Assembly (NCBI GenBank): GCA_002279705.1
Contig: NCCO01000044.1
Coordinates: 1-38,395, forward strand
Length of the DNA stretch: 38,395 bases
DNA from: Allobosea sp. 12-68-7
Lineage (GTDB): Bacteria > Pseudomonadota > Alphaproteobacteria > Rhizobiales > Beijerinckiaceae
Direction of reading: 5' to 3'
Shown: piece by piece, positions 26,833-34,558 of the stretch
Position numbering within the stretch: the first letter of the stretch is position 1
How the letters are laid out: each line of letters begins with the position of its first letter
Made by a program: the position numbers and the translations under genes
The notes under the pieces: model-generated
The model's database searches: none
What the model was told of the DNA's origin: nothing
Seen by the model: the letters and a program-made list of their open reading frames with translations, nothing else

Positions 26833-26874
26833 CACGCCGTCATCCCGGGCTTGCCCCGGGATGACGGCGTGTTT
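26833..26874 (+). terminator. Strong hairpin terminator after acs (also a CCGTCATCCCGGG-type repeat)
   Basis: Perfect 17-bp arms run from CACGCCGTCATCCCGGG (26833-26849) to CCCGGGATGACGGCGTG (26855-26871) around the loop CTTGC, followed by TTT. It starts 14 bp after the acs stop. The sequence is also of the dispersed CCGTCATCC-palindrome class, so a mobile repeat seems to serve as a terminator. Confidence 0.8.
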
Positions 26875-27412
26875 CCGGTGAAACCCGCGATGCCCTGACG
26901 CCGGGCACAGCGCCGACGGCTTATCCCCGCAGCCCGAACCCGTGCCTATTCTCCCCCCGTTCCGCCCGACCAAGGGGGCTGTCGCGAGGCATCGTGCGGC
27001 CGGGCGGAATGCGGTGTTCGGGAGGAGCGGCCCTCGCAAGGCCGGTCGCCCGGAGGGGCCGCTCGTCGCCGGGGCCTTCAGCCATCCCGGTCGTGACCGA
27101 CCTTCATCGGCGGCGAGCGAAACCACAGAGAACCGCGCGCGGAGCCGGACGGCGGGCAGCCCCGCCGCCTCGACACTCGACATCGACACTCGACATCGGC
27201 ACGCGGCCAAAGCCGCCGCGCCGCCCGGCTCCGCGCACCCCTTTCGGGATGTGAATGAGGCGAAACCCCGCGGCAGGAGCCGGTCGGGGGATTTGGTGTG
27301 GGCGACGAGGCCAGGCCCCTGGTGAATGAAGAGCGCCTCGGTCCTTCGCGTCCGCTTATCCCCGCCGGTCCGAACCCACCGACAATGGTGCCGTCCTCCA
27401 CGGAGCGCCGCC
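26875..27412. other. Gene-free, strongly fold-prone stretch upstream of the toxin-like gene
   Basis: About 540 bp with no convincing gene; the open frames across it are low-complexity. It contains nested inverted repeats. GAGCGGCCC (27025-27033) pairs with GGGCCGCTC (27056-27064). GCGCGGAGCCGG (27137-27148) pairs with CCGGCTCCGCGC (27225-27236), enclosing two smaller hairpins (GGCGGG-CAGC-CCCGCC and GCGGC-CAAA-GCCGC). GCTTATCCCCGC followed by CCGAACCC occurs near both ends (about 26919 and 27354). This may be an RNA gene, a repeat element or a long leader for the gene at 27413. I could not match it to RNase P RNA, tmRNA or SRP RNA. Confidence 0.4.
27171..27196. repeat. Tandem 13-bp repeat, two copies
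   Basis: CGACACTCGACAT occurs twice head to tail inside the fold-prone stretch, in the connector between its two inner hairpins. Two copies only; copy number might vary between strains. Confidence 0.7.
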
Positions 27413-28570
27413 ATGTCGATCCACCACCGCCATCCCCTCCACGAGGGCGCCGAAGCCGCCGCGATCACCCGCCTGCGCCGTAGCCTGATCCGCCTGCAGG
27501 ACGAAACGCGGCTGCTGCGCCGCGATCTCCTGCGACGCAAATACGACCCCTCCCAGCCGCGCGTCCCGGCCGGCAACAGCGGTGGCGGTCAGTGGACCAG
27601 CGGCGCGGGCGGCGGTAGCAGTCCCCGCCCCATGCCCGGCTTTGGCCCGGAGGGCGGGCTAGCGGAAACAGGTCCCGGAGACGGCTTCGTCGTCGACGAG
27701 ACCGGCGCGGAATCCTGGGCCTTCTACGAGGAAAGCCGCGACGAGGCGGGCGATGTCGCGGAACGCGCGATCGTCAACCGCGACGGCAGCACGATCCATT
27801 CCGAATACGCCGCCTCCCGCCAGGCCGGCTTCGACGAGCGCCACACCGTCACGACGCCCGAGGGCGACAAGGTCACCTTCGAGACGACCGGGCGCACCCA
27901 GACGATGCGGTTCGGCGGTCCCGGCGGTGATGTGATTGCGAGGTCTATCTGGACGCCGGATGGACCGTCAGCGCAGGTCACGGTGCAGCGGGTCTTTGCC
28001 GACAAACTCCTCGCCAACGGAGCGGTCCTTTTCGGCTGGCTGTCGTCCCAGAACGGCGATGGCCTGCAAGCCGTCATGGGCTTCAATGCCCGCGAGTTCA
28101 GGCCCGGCGCCAGCAGTAGCCTCCAGCTTGGCTATGTCGGGCAATTGACCGAGGAAGAGGTCGAAGCGGCCTGTTATCGCTGGCGCCAGGTGGAGGGCTT
28201 CGCCGCAAGGGCCTCCAATGCGGCAGGACCAGTCTCGCAGTATCCTTCGACGGCCGTCTACGGGACGGCCGTCCATAGTCGCTTCAAAACATATGTTGAC
28301 GACCAGCACGACTGGAGATTCCAAGCCGAACGATCATTCCTGAAAGAACAAGCCGAGCCAATGGTTGACCCGGTCCCGTATGGTTATCGTGGATCCGTCC
28401 GCGTAGATGCATATGAGTACCGGGACGACGGCACACTATGCATTTACGATCTGAAGACAGGTAAATCGATAGTTCAGGACCGACGGGCGGAAATTCTAGC
28501 GACCGCTGCCTCTCGCGGCTTAGCTCCCATCCGGCGCGTCATTGTCACGGAGGTCAGACCACTGCGATGA
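27413..28570 (+). CDS. Toxin-like protein: QPRVPAG-GGQWT N-terminus and PD-(D/E)XK nuclease-like C-terminus
   Basis: A 385-residue mosaic. Residues 1-43 are a basic helix (RLRRSLIRLQDETRLLRRDLLRR). Residues 44-64 hold the motif YDPSQPRVPAGNSGGGQWTS. A Gly-rich linker and an uncharacterised middle (about 90-280) follow. The last ~100 residues look like the restriction-type nuclease domain of polymorphic toxins: VYGTAVHSRFK, GSVRVDAY (Asp332), CIYDLKTGK (Asp346-x-Lys348) and a closing VIVTEVRPLR strand. GGAG seven bases before ATG 27413 fixes the start. GC falls from 44/60 bases at 27541-27600 to 126/240 at 28261-28500 by hand count, as expected for a swapped-in toxin tip. The next gene overlaps by ATGA and is the likely immunity gene. 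No secretion marker is recognised. Confidence 0.75.
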   Translation: MSIHHRHPLHEGAEAAAITRLRRSLIRLQDETRLLRRDLLRRKYDPSQPRVPAGNSGGGQWTSGAGGGSSPRPMPGFGPEGGLAETGPGDGFVVDETGAESWAFYEESRDEAGDVAERAIVNRDGSTIHSEYAASRQAGFDERHTVTTPEGDKVTFETTGRTQTMRFGGPGGDVIARSIWTPDGPSAQVTVQRVFADKLLANGAVLFGWLSSQNGDGLQAVMGFNAREFRPGASSSLQLGYVGQLTEEEVEAACYRWRQVEGFAARASNAAGPVSQYPSTAVYGTAVHSRFKTYVDDQHDWRFQAERSFLKEQAEPMVDPVPYGYRGSVRVDAYEYRDDGTLCIYDLKTGKSIVQDRRAEILATAASRGLAPIRRVIVTEVRPLR

Positions 28571-29238
28571 CGACGAAGAAGCAGGTCAAATCGCTGTGGT
28601 CTGAACTGCTCGCACGGCAGGACGACCTCTTCCTCGCGGATCGGTTCGTGATTCTGAAGCCGCAACGGCATGTCATGCGGTCGATTTCGATCGACCGCAG
28701 TTGGGATGCGGATTACCCGCGCTTCTACTGGCATATCGGGCCTGCCTTCGATCCCGTTGGAGGCCGGGGCGGGCTGGGTCAGCAACCGATCTTCCTGGAG
28801 CGTGGCAAGCCGAACCGCTGGTCGCAGCAAGGGTTCGTCGACACGGTGTTCGATGCGCTCGATCGCCGAATCCTGCCCATGCTGCGGGGTGTTCACGATA
28901 TCGATGACATGATGCAGCTTGAGGGCGACGACCTCGAGTATATGGGGTGGCTCAACCACGATCAGCCCTGTCGGATCGCGGTCCTCGCTGCGCAGGGACG
29001 CTTCGAAGACGTTCTCCCCATCTATGAGACCATCAAGGACTGGCACCTGACGATGACGGATGCCTGGCAGCCCCGTTTCGAGCGGGCCAGCCGGCTGGGC
29101 GCGCTCGTGGCGGCGGGGGATCGGGCGGGTGTCGCCGCGCTCCTCCATCAATGGGAAGAGGCGTTCGTCGCCCGCAACCGCCTCGAAGCCATCTACGAGA
29201 AGACGCCCTTCCCCTTCGAGCTTTCGCCGGGCGCCTGA
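28567..29238 (+). CDS. Probable immunity protein for the upstream nuclease-like toxin
   Basis: A 223-residue soluble protein with no signal peptide or membrane helix and no family that I can name with confidence. It opens KQVKSLWSELLARQDDLFLADRFVILKP, has an aromatic-rich middle (FYWHIGPAFDPVGG) and an alpha-helical C-terminal half (VLAAQGRFEDVLPIYETIKDW...). Its ATG overlaps the toxin-like gene's TGA, and base composition in its first half is lower in GC than the surroundings. Coupling, small size and position are what immunity genes show; the function is inferred from context only. Its stop abuts the convergent RND gene's stop (TGATCA). Confidence 0.6.
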   Translation: MTTKKQVKSLWSELLARQDDLFLADRFVILKPQRHVMRSISIDRSWDADYPRFYWHIGPAFDPVGGRGGLGQQPIFLERGKPNRWSQQGFVDTVFDALDRRILPMLRGVHDIDDMMQLEGDDLEYMGWLNHDQPCRIAVLAAQGRFEDVLPIYETIKDWHLTMTDAWQPRFERASRLGALVAAGDRAGVAALLHQWEEAFVARNRLEAIYEKTPFPFELSPGA

Positions 29239-32200
29239 TCACTCCGCCGCCAGGCGGGGCGGCGGCAGCGGCAGCTTCATCTGCGCCGCGCCCGCCTCCC
29301 CCTTCGCGTGGCCCCCGTCCGGCATCGCCTCCCACAGGCTCTCATCCTCCGGCTTGCTGAGGAAGCGGCCGAAGACGCGGCCTGTCAGCTTCGAGAGGTC
29401 GTCCATCACCGCGTAGAAGGACGGCACGAAGACGAGGGAGAGCACGGTCGAGACCAGAAGGCCGCCGATCACCGCGATCGCCATCGGCGCGCGGAACTCG
29501 CCGCCGTCGCCGACGCCATAGGCGGAAGGGAGCATGCCGGCGGCCATGGCGATCGTCGTCATCACGATCGGGCGGGCGCGCTTGCGGCCGGCCTCGAGCA
29601 AAGCGGTGCGGCGGTCCTTGCCGCGGGCCTCCTCCTCCACCGCGAAATCGACCAGCATGATCGCGTTCTTGGTGACGATGCCCATCAGCATGAGCAGGCC
29701 GATATAGACCGGCATCGACACCGGTTTGCCGGTCGCCAGCAGGGCGATGACCACGCCGCCGAAGGAGAGCGGCAGCGAGAGCAGGATCGTGATCGGCTGG
29801 AAGACCGAGCCGAAGAGCAGGATCAGCACCGCCAGCACCAGCATCAGCCCGGTCGTCATCGCCTGGATGAAGCCGGCGACGACCTCGCCCTGAATCTCGG
29901 CATCGCCCGTGGCGGCGATCCAGACGCCGTCGGGCAGGCCGACCTCCTTGACGATCTGGTGGAAGGTCTCCTGCGCCGTGCCCAGTTCGAAGCCGCGCTT
30001 CAGATCGGCGCCGATGGCGGCGCGGCGGACGCGGTCATAGCGGTCGATCGATGACGGCCCCTCGCCGAAGCCGATCTCGGCCACGGCGGTGAGCGGGATC
30101 GAGACGCCGCTGCTGTTGGTGACGCGCAGCGCCGCGATGTTGCGGATATCGGCGCGGGCCGCCTCGTCGAGCTGCACGCGGATCGGCACCAGCCGGTCGC
30201 CGGCATTGAACTTGGCGAGATTGGCGCCGACATCGCCGATGGTGGCGACGCGCACGGCCTCCGAGATCGCCTCGGGCGTGACGCCGAGGCTCGCCGCCTG
30301 TTCGAGCTTGGGCCGCACCGTCAGCTCGGGGCGCGAGAGCGAGCCCGAGGTCGCGACGTTGAGATAGCCGTCGACCTTGCGCATCTTCGTCTCGATGCGC
30401 GCCACCGCCTCGTCCAGCGCCGCCCCGTCCTTGGAGAGGATCGAGAACGCCATCTCGCGCTCGCCGCGCTCGTTGACATACCAGGCGCGCACATCCGGCA
30501 CGCTGGCGAGCTTCTGCGCGATGACGACCTTGAGGTCCTTCTGGCGGGCGGTGCGCTCGGCCTTGGGCTTGAGCTTGATGGTCACGGCGGCGCGCCGCAC
30601 CTCGCGCTGGCCGGTCGGCGAGGAGCCGCCGAGCACGAAGACCTGCGTCACCTCGGGAATGGTGCGCAGCGCGTCGACGATCTGGTCGGTGGTGACGCGG
30701 GTGTCCTCCAGCGTCGAGCCCGGCGGCAGCTCGACCGAGGCGACGACGCGCGAGGTGTCCTCGTCGGGAATGAAGCCGGTCGGCAGCAGCGCGGTGGCGT
30801 GGATCGAGCCCCAGAGGAAGCCGAAGCCGATCACCAGCGTGACATAGGACATGTTGAAGGGCATCGAGCGCCAGCGCCCGGTGCCGTCGAAACGCGGCAG
30901 GAGCGGGATGCGGCGCGAGGCGGTCGTCGCCTTCAAGAGCCCGACATAGCCGCGCATGACGACCCCGTCCTTGGGGTCCTCGTGCTTCACCGGCTTCATC
31001 AGATAGGCCGCCATCATCGGCGTGATCAATCGCGCCACCAAAAGCGAGAACAGCACCGCGACCGCCACCGTCAGTCCGAACTGGCGGAAATACTGGCCGG
31101 CGACGCCGCCCATGAACGACACCGGCGCGAAGATCGCGACGATCGTGAGCGTGATCGCGATGACCGCCAGCCCGATCTCGTCGGCGGCCTCCATCGCGGC
31201 GCGATAGGGCGATTTCCCCATCCGCATGTGCCGGACGATGTTCTCGATCTCGACGATGGCGTCGTCGACGAGAATGCCGGTGACCAGCGTGATGCCGAGC
31301 AGGCTGACGAGGTTGAGCGAGAAGCCCATCAGCTCCATCGCCCAGAAGGTCGGAATCGCCGAGAGCGGGAGCGCGATCGCGGTGATCAGCGTCGCCCGCC
31401 AGTTCTTCAGGAACAGGAAGACGACGAGCACCGCCAGCGCCGCGCCCTCCAGCAGCGTCGTCATCGCCGCCTTGTAGTTGCCATAGGTGTAGGCGACCGC
31501 GTCGTCGATCGGCTTCAGCGTGACATCGGGATAGCGCTTGTTCAGCTCGGCGATGCGCGCGGCGACGACCTCCTTGACCGAGAGCTCGCTGGAGCCCTTG
31601 GAGCGGAAGACGGCGAAGGAGACGACCGGGCTCTTGTCGAGCCGGCCGAAGGAGCGCGGCTCGGAATGGCTGTCCTCGACGCGGCCGAGTTCCTTGAGCC
31701 GGACCTCGCGCCCGCCCGACAGCGTGATCTTGGTGTCGGCCAGCTCCGCGACCGTGCGCGCGCCGGCCAGCGTGCGGATCGCCTGTTCCTGCCCGCCGAC
31801 CTCGCCGCGCCCGCCGGCGAGATCGACATTGGTCGCGCGGATCTGGCGGTTGACCTCGCCGGCCGTGGTGCCGAGCGCCAGCAACCGGTCGGGATCGAGC
31901 GAGATCCGGATCTCGCGGTCGACGCCGCCATAGCGGTCGACGCGGCCGACCCCCTTCAGTCCCTGCAGTTCGCGCGCGACGACATCGTCGACATGCCAGG
32001 AGAGCTGTTCCAGCGTCATGCCGGCCGAGAAGGCGCCATAGCTCAGGATCGACTGCCCCTCGACATCGATGCGCTGGATGATCGGCTCGTCGATGGTCCG
32101 CGGCAGGTCGGCCCGGATCTTGGCGATCGCGTCCTTGACGTCGTTGACGGCGCGGTCGGTGTTCACCTCGAGCCGGAACTCGATGACGGTCTGGGACTGG

Positions 32201-32466
32201 CCGTCGGTCAGCGTCGACAGGACGTGCTTGACGCCGGTGATGTTGGCCACCGCGTCCTCGACGCGCTTGGAGATCTGGCTTTCGAGCTCCGACGGCGCCG
32301 CGCCGGACTGGGTGATCGTCACCGAGACCAGCGGCACGTCGATGTTCGGGAAGCGCGTCACCGGCAGCTTCGAGAACGACAGCAGGCCGAGCACGCAGAG
32401 CACGACGAAGAGCAGGATCGAGGGAACCGGCTTGCGGATCGACCAGGCGGAGAAGTTGATGTTCAC
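29239..32466 (-). CDS. RND-family multidrug efflux permease (AcrB/MdtB-like)
   Basis: Inner-membrane proton-driven pump of the hydrophobe/amphiphile RND family, 1075 residues, the expected size. It begins INFSAWSIRKPVPSILLFVVLCVLG (first helix). It has the proton-relay aspartates in GITLVTGILVDDAIVEIEN, GGVAGQYFRQFGLTVAVAVLFSLLVA, and the second-half helices with GIVTKNAIMLVDFA and RPIVMTTIAMAAGMLPSA. Two large periplasmic loops are present. The start is GTG 32466, with GGGAG six bases upstream, 12 bp after the adaptor gene's stop. It forms an operon tetR-adaptor-permease; no outer-membrane channel gene is present, so a channel from elsewhere must be used. Substrate unknown. Confidence 0.95.
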   Translation of the reverse strand: MNINFSAWSIRKPVPSILLFVVLCVLGLLSFSKLPVTRFPNIDVPLVSVTITQSGAAPSELESQISKRVEDAVANITGVKHVLSTLTDGQSQTVIEFRLEVNTDRAVNDVKDAIAKIRADLPRTIDEPIIQRIDVEGQSILSYGAFSAGMTLEQLSWHVDDVVARELQGLKGVGRVDRYGGVDREIRISLDPDRLLALGTTAGEVNRQIRATNVDLAGGRGEVGGQEQAIRTLAGARTVAELADTKITLSGGREVRLKELGRVEDSHSEPRSFGRLDKSPVVSFAVFRSKGSSELSVKEVVAARIAELNKRYPDVTLKPIDDAVAYTYGNYKAAMTTLLEGAALAVLVVFLFLKNWRATLITAIALPLSAIPTFWAMELMGFSLNLVSLLGITLVTGILVDDAIVEIENIVRHMRMGKSPYRAAMEAADEIGLAVIAITLTIVAIFAPVSFMGGVAGQYFRQFGLTVAVAVLFSLLVARLITPMMAAYLMKPVKHEDPKDGVVMRGYVGLLKATTASRRIPLLPRFDGTGRWRSMPFNMSYVTLVIGFGFLWGSIHATALLPTGFIPDEDTSRVVASVELPPGSTLEDTRVTTDQIVDALRTIPEVTQVFVLGGSSPTGQREVRRAAVTIKLKPKAERTARQKDLKVVIAQKLASVPDVRAWYVNERGEREMAFSILSKDGAALDEAVARIETKMRKVDGYLNVATSGSLSRPELTVRPKLEQAASLGVTPEAISEAVRVATIGDVGANLAKFNAGDRLVPIRVQLDEAARADIRNIAALRVTNSSGVSIPLTAVAEIGFGEGPSSIDRYDRVRRAAIGADLKRGFELGTAQETFHQIVKEVGLPDGVWIAATGDAEIQGEVVAGFIQAMTTGLMLVLAVLILLFGSVFQPITILLSLPLSFGGVVIALLATGKPVSMPVYIGLLMLMGIVTKNAIMLVDFAVEEEARGKDRRTALLEAGRKRARPIVMTTIAMAAGMLPSAYGVGDGGEFRAPMAIAVIGGLLVSTVLSLVFVPSFYAVMDDLSKLTGRVFGRFLSKPEDESLWEAMPDGGHAKGEAGAAQMKLPLPPPRLAAE

Positions 32467-32478
32467 CGGCCGCTCCCG

Positions 32479-33711
32479 TCAGTTCGTCGCGACGGGGGTG
32501 ATGACGTCGCCATCGCGCACGAAGGTGCCGGCGCGCGCCACCACGGTCTCGCCCTCGGCGAGGCCGGAGAGGATCTCGGCACGGCCGCCGCCGGCCAACC
32601 CGAGCTTGACCGGCTTGGTCGTGACCTTGCGGTCGGTGACGCTCTGCACCGTCGCGCCCGTCCGCGCATAGGTGATCGCCGAAAGCGGCAGCGTGACCGC
32701 GCGCTTGCGCCCGGTCTCGATCACGCCCCGCGCGAAGGAGCCGAGCGCGACCGGCGGGTTGCCGACCAGCGCGACGCGCACGCGCCCGAGGCGCGAGGCC
32801 TTGTCGACCTCCGGCGCGATCAGCCGGATCGTCCCGGCGAGCGCCTGCGTCGCCCCGGCGGGCGTCACCGCCACGGGCTGGCCGATCTTCAGCCCCGGCA
32901 ATTCGACCTCGGCGACCTCCGCCTCGAGTTCGACCGCGCCATCGGCGATGATCCGGAACAGCGGCTCGGCGGCGGACATCGCGGCGGTGCCGCCGAGCTT
33001 GGCACTGCGGCGGCTGACGATGCCGCCCTGCGGCGCCTTGATCTCGGTGCGCCCGAGCTTGACCTCGATGTCGCGGCCCTGCGCCTTTGCCAGCGCGAGA
33101 TCGGCGGTGGCGATGGCGAGCGCCTGGTTGGCAGCGTTGAGCCGCGCCCGCGCGGCCCGCGCCGCCGCCGACCGCAGGTCGAAGGTCTCGTTGGAGACGT
33201 TGCCGCTGTTGCGCAGCGTCTGGGTACGCTCGAAATTGTTGTCGGCCGCGACGAGATTGGCCTGCGCCTCGCCGATCTGCGCGTTCGCCTGGGCGATCGC
33301 CGCCTCGGCCCGGGCGATCTGTGCCTCATTCTGGGTCTGCTGGACCTCGAGCGTGGTGCGCGACAGCCGCGCCAGCACCTGGCCCGTGCTGACCCGGTCG
33401 CCCTCCTCCGCGAGCAGGGCGACGATCGACAGCCCGTCGACCTCCGGCTGCACCAGCACCTCGTCGCGCGCGATCATCGAGCCGGAGACGACGACGCTCT
33501 GGACGATCTCCGAGATCTCGGCGCGGGTCACGGTGACGGACGGGCCGGCCGTGGGGCCGGCCGGCGCGGCGGGCGCCTGGGCGAGGGCGGGCGAAGCCGC
33601 CGAGACCAGCAGCGACAGCGCCGCGAGACGCGCTCCGGCAAGCAGGGCCGACATGAGAGAGGATCCTCGTTGAACATCGCCGCGGCGACGGGTGGAAACG
33701 GTTGCGCTCAT
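32479..33711 (-). CDS. RND efflux periplasmic adaptor (membrane fusion protein)
   Basis: Adaptor linking the RND pump to an outer-membrane channel. The 410-residue product has an N-terminal export signal (hydrophobic ALLAGARLAALSLLVSAASPALAQA), a lipoyl half-motif VVVSGSMIARDEVLVQPEVDG, and a coiled-coil hairpin of Ala/Gln-rich helices (about 115-215). The second lipoyl half is GRTEIKAPQGGIVSRRSAKLG, followed by a beta-barrel domain. The ATG at 33711 overlaps the tetR stop (ATGA), supporting that start; ATG 33654 at the second Met would give a shorter signal peptide. It lies 12 bp upstream of the RND permease. Confidence 0.93.
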   Translation of the reverse strand: MSATVSTRRRGDVQRGSSLMSALLAGARLAALSLLVSAASPALAQAPAAPAGPTAGPSVTVTRAEISEIVQSVVVSGSMIARDEVLVQPEVDGLSIVALLAEEGDRVSTGQVLARLSRTTLEVQQTQNEAQIARAEAAIAQANAQIGEAQANLVAADNNFERTQTLRNSGNVSNETFDLRSAAARAARARLNAANQALAIATADLALAKAQGRDIEVKLGRTEIKAPQGGIVSRRSAKLGGTAAMSAAEPLFRIIADGAVELEAEVAEVELPGLKIGQPVAVTPAGATQALAGTIRLIAPEVDKASRLGRVRVALVGNPPVALGSFARGVIETGRKRAVTLPLSAITYARTGATVQSVTDRKVTTKPVKLGLAGGGRAEILSGLAEGETVVARAGTFVRDGDVITPVATN

Positions 33712-34379
33712 GATACGTCGCCCGCATCGGAACGGAGCAGCACGCGGGCGAGGCCGCGCATCGCCGCAAACAGCGTGTCCGCCGCCATGGCCGTGTCGAA
33801 GGTCGGGTCGGTCGCGCGCCGGCACAAGAAGCCGTCCGCCATCATGAAGACGGCCTGGAGGAAGCGCGCATCATCGAGATCAGCCGGCAATTCGCCCTGG
33901 GCCTTCGCCCCGGCGATGGCCTGCGCCAGGCCGCCCGCGACGGTGCCGTCGATCGCCGCGCACATCTGCGACATCGCCGGGTTGCGCGCGGCCTCGGCCC
34001 AGATCTGCAGGCAGATCACCGCCTTTTCGCGCGGCTCCTGGACGAGGTGACGTCGCCCGAGCGCCTCGAGTTGGTCGAGCAGCGGCCCTTTGCCGGGCTC
34101 CAGCGCCGCGAAATCGGCGGCGATCTGGTGGCGGTCGCGCTCGGCCATGCCGGCGATGATCGCGTCCTTGGAGGCGAAATAGCGATAGAGGTTGCCAGGG
34201 CTCATTCCGGCTTCGGCCGCGACATCCTGCATCGTCGCCGCATGGAAGCCGGCCCGCGCGAAGACGCGCTCCGCCGCATCGAGAATGCGGGTCTGGCGCT
34301 CGGACGGCGTGCGCTCGGGTGCGATGGCGGTGGCGATCGGCGGCACGCGAGGCCTCAAGGCATGAGAATGAATGTTCAT
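33708..34379 (-). CDS. TetR/AcrR family repressor of the efflux operon
   Basis: A 223-residue regulator with the TetR N-terminal HTH: RQTRILDAAERVFARAGFHAATMQDVAAEAGMSPGNLYRYFASKDAII (about 27-75). The variable C-terminal ligand domain follows. It is the first gene of the operon, coupled by ATGA to the adaptor gene, and should repress all three genes through the 34-bp palindrome over its own start. ATG 34379 is chosen because GAGAAGG lies eight bases upstream; ATG 34385, two codons earlier, has a ribosome site that is too close. The inducer cannot be read from the sequence. Confidence 0.92.
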   Translation of the reverse strand: MNIHSHALRPRVPPIATAIAPERTPSERQTRILDAAERVFARAGFHAATMQDVAAEAGMSPGNLYRYFASKDAIIAGMAERDRHQIAADFAALEPGKGPLLDQLEALGRRHLVQEPREKAVICLQIWAEAARNPAMSQMCAAIDGTVAGGLAQAIAGAKAQGELPADLDDARFLQAVFMMADGFLCRRATDPTFDTAMAADTLFAAMRGLARVLLRSDAGDVS

Positions 34380-34390
34380 TCTCATGCCTT
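34357..34390. promoter_or_regulatory. 34-bp operator palindrome over the tetR start
   Basis: Perfect 16-bp arms AAGGCATGAGAATGAA (34357-34372) and TTCATTCTCATGCCTT (34375-34390) are separated by TG. The site covers the tetR start codon and part of its ribosome site. A palindrome of this size at the regulator's own start is typical of TetR autorepression; binding there would block the whole efflux operon. Confidence 0.85.
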
Positions 34391-34558
34391 CTCGACGCGC
34401 CTGAGTCAAGGTCGGACCATCGCCACGACCTGAAGGGGCACCACGATGGACGAACGCCATGCGGCCGCGGCAGCAGCGCCATGCCTCCGCCGGCTCACAA
34501 ATTGCTTGCGTGCGCGAGGTCGCCCCCACACAGTCGTGGCGGCGTTGGTACGCTGCTC

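Noticed and set aside
26885-27300. RNase P RNA, tmRNA or SRP RNA in the fold-prone stretch
   Set aside because: The hallmark strings (such as GAGGAAAGTCC for RNase P, or a tag-coding segment for tmRNA) are not present on either strand; only a short CCACAGAGAA resemblance was found.
26942-27325. 127-residue plus-strand open frame (and longer minus-strand frame) between acs and the toxin-like gene
   Set aside because: Low-complexity Arg/Pro/Ala composition, no ribosome site, and the DNA is dominated by inverted repeats; treated as non-coding.
30799-34050. 1083-residue plus-strand frame across the efflux operon
   Set aside because: Antisense shadow of the RND and adaptor genes: very rich in Arg, Asp, His and Gly with no recognisable domain.
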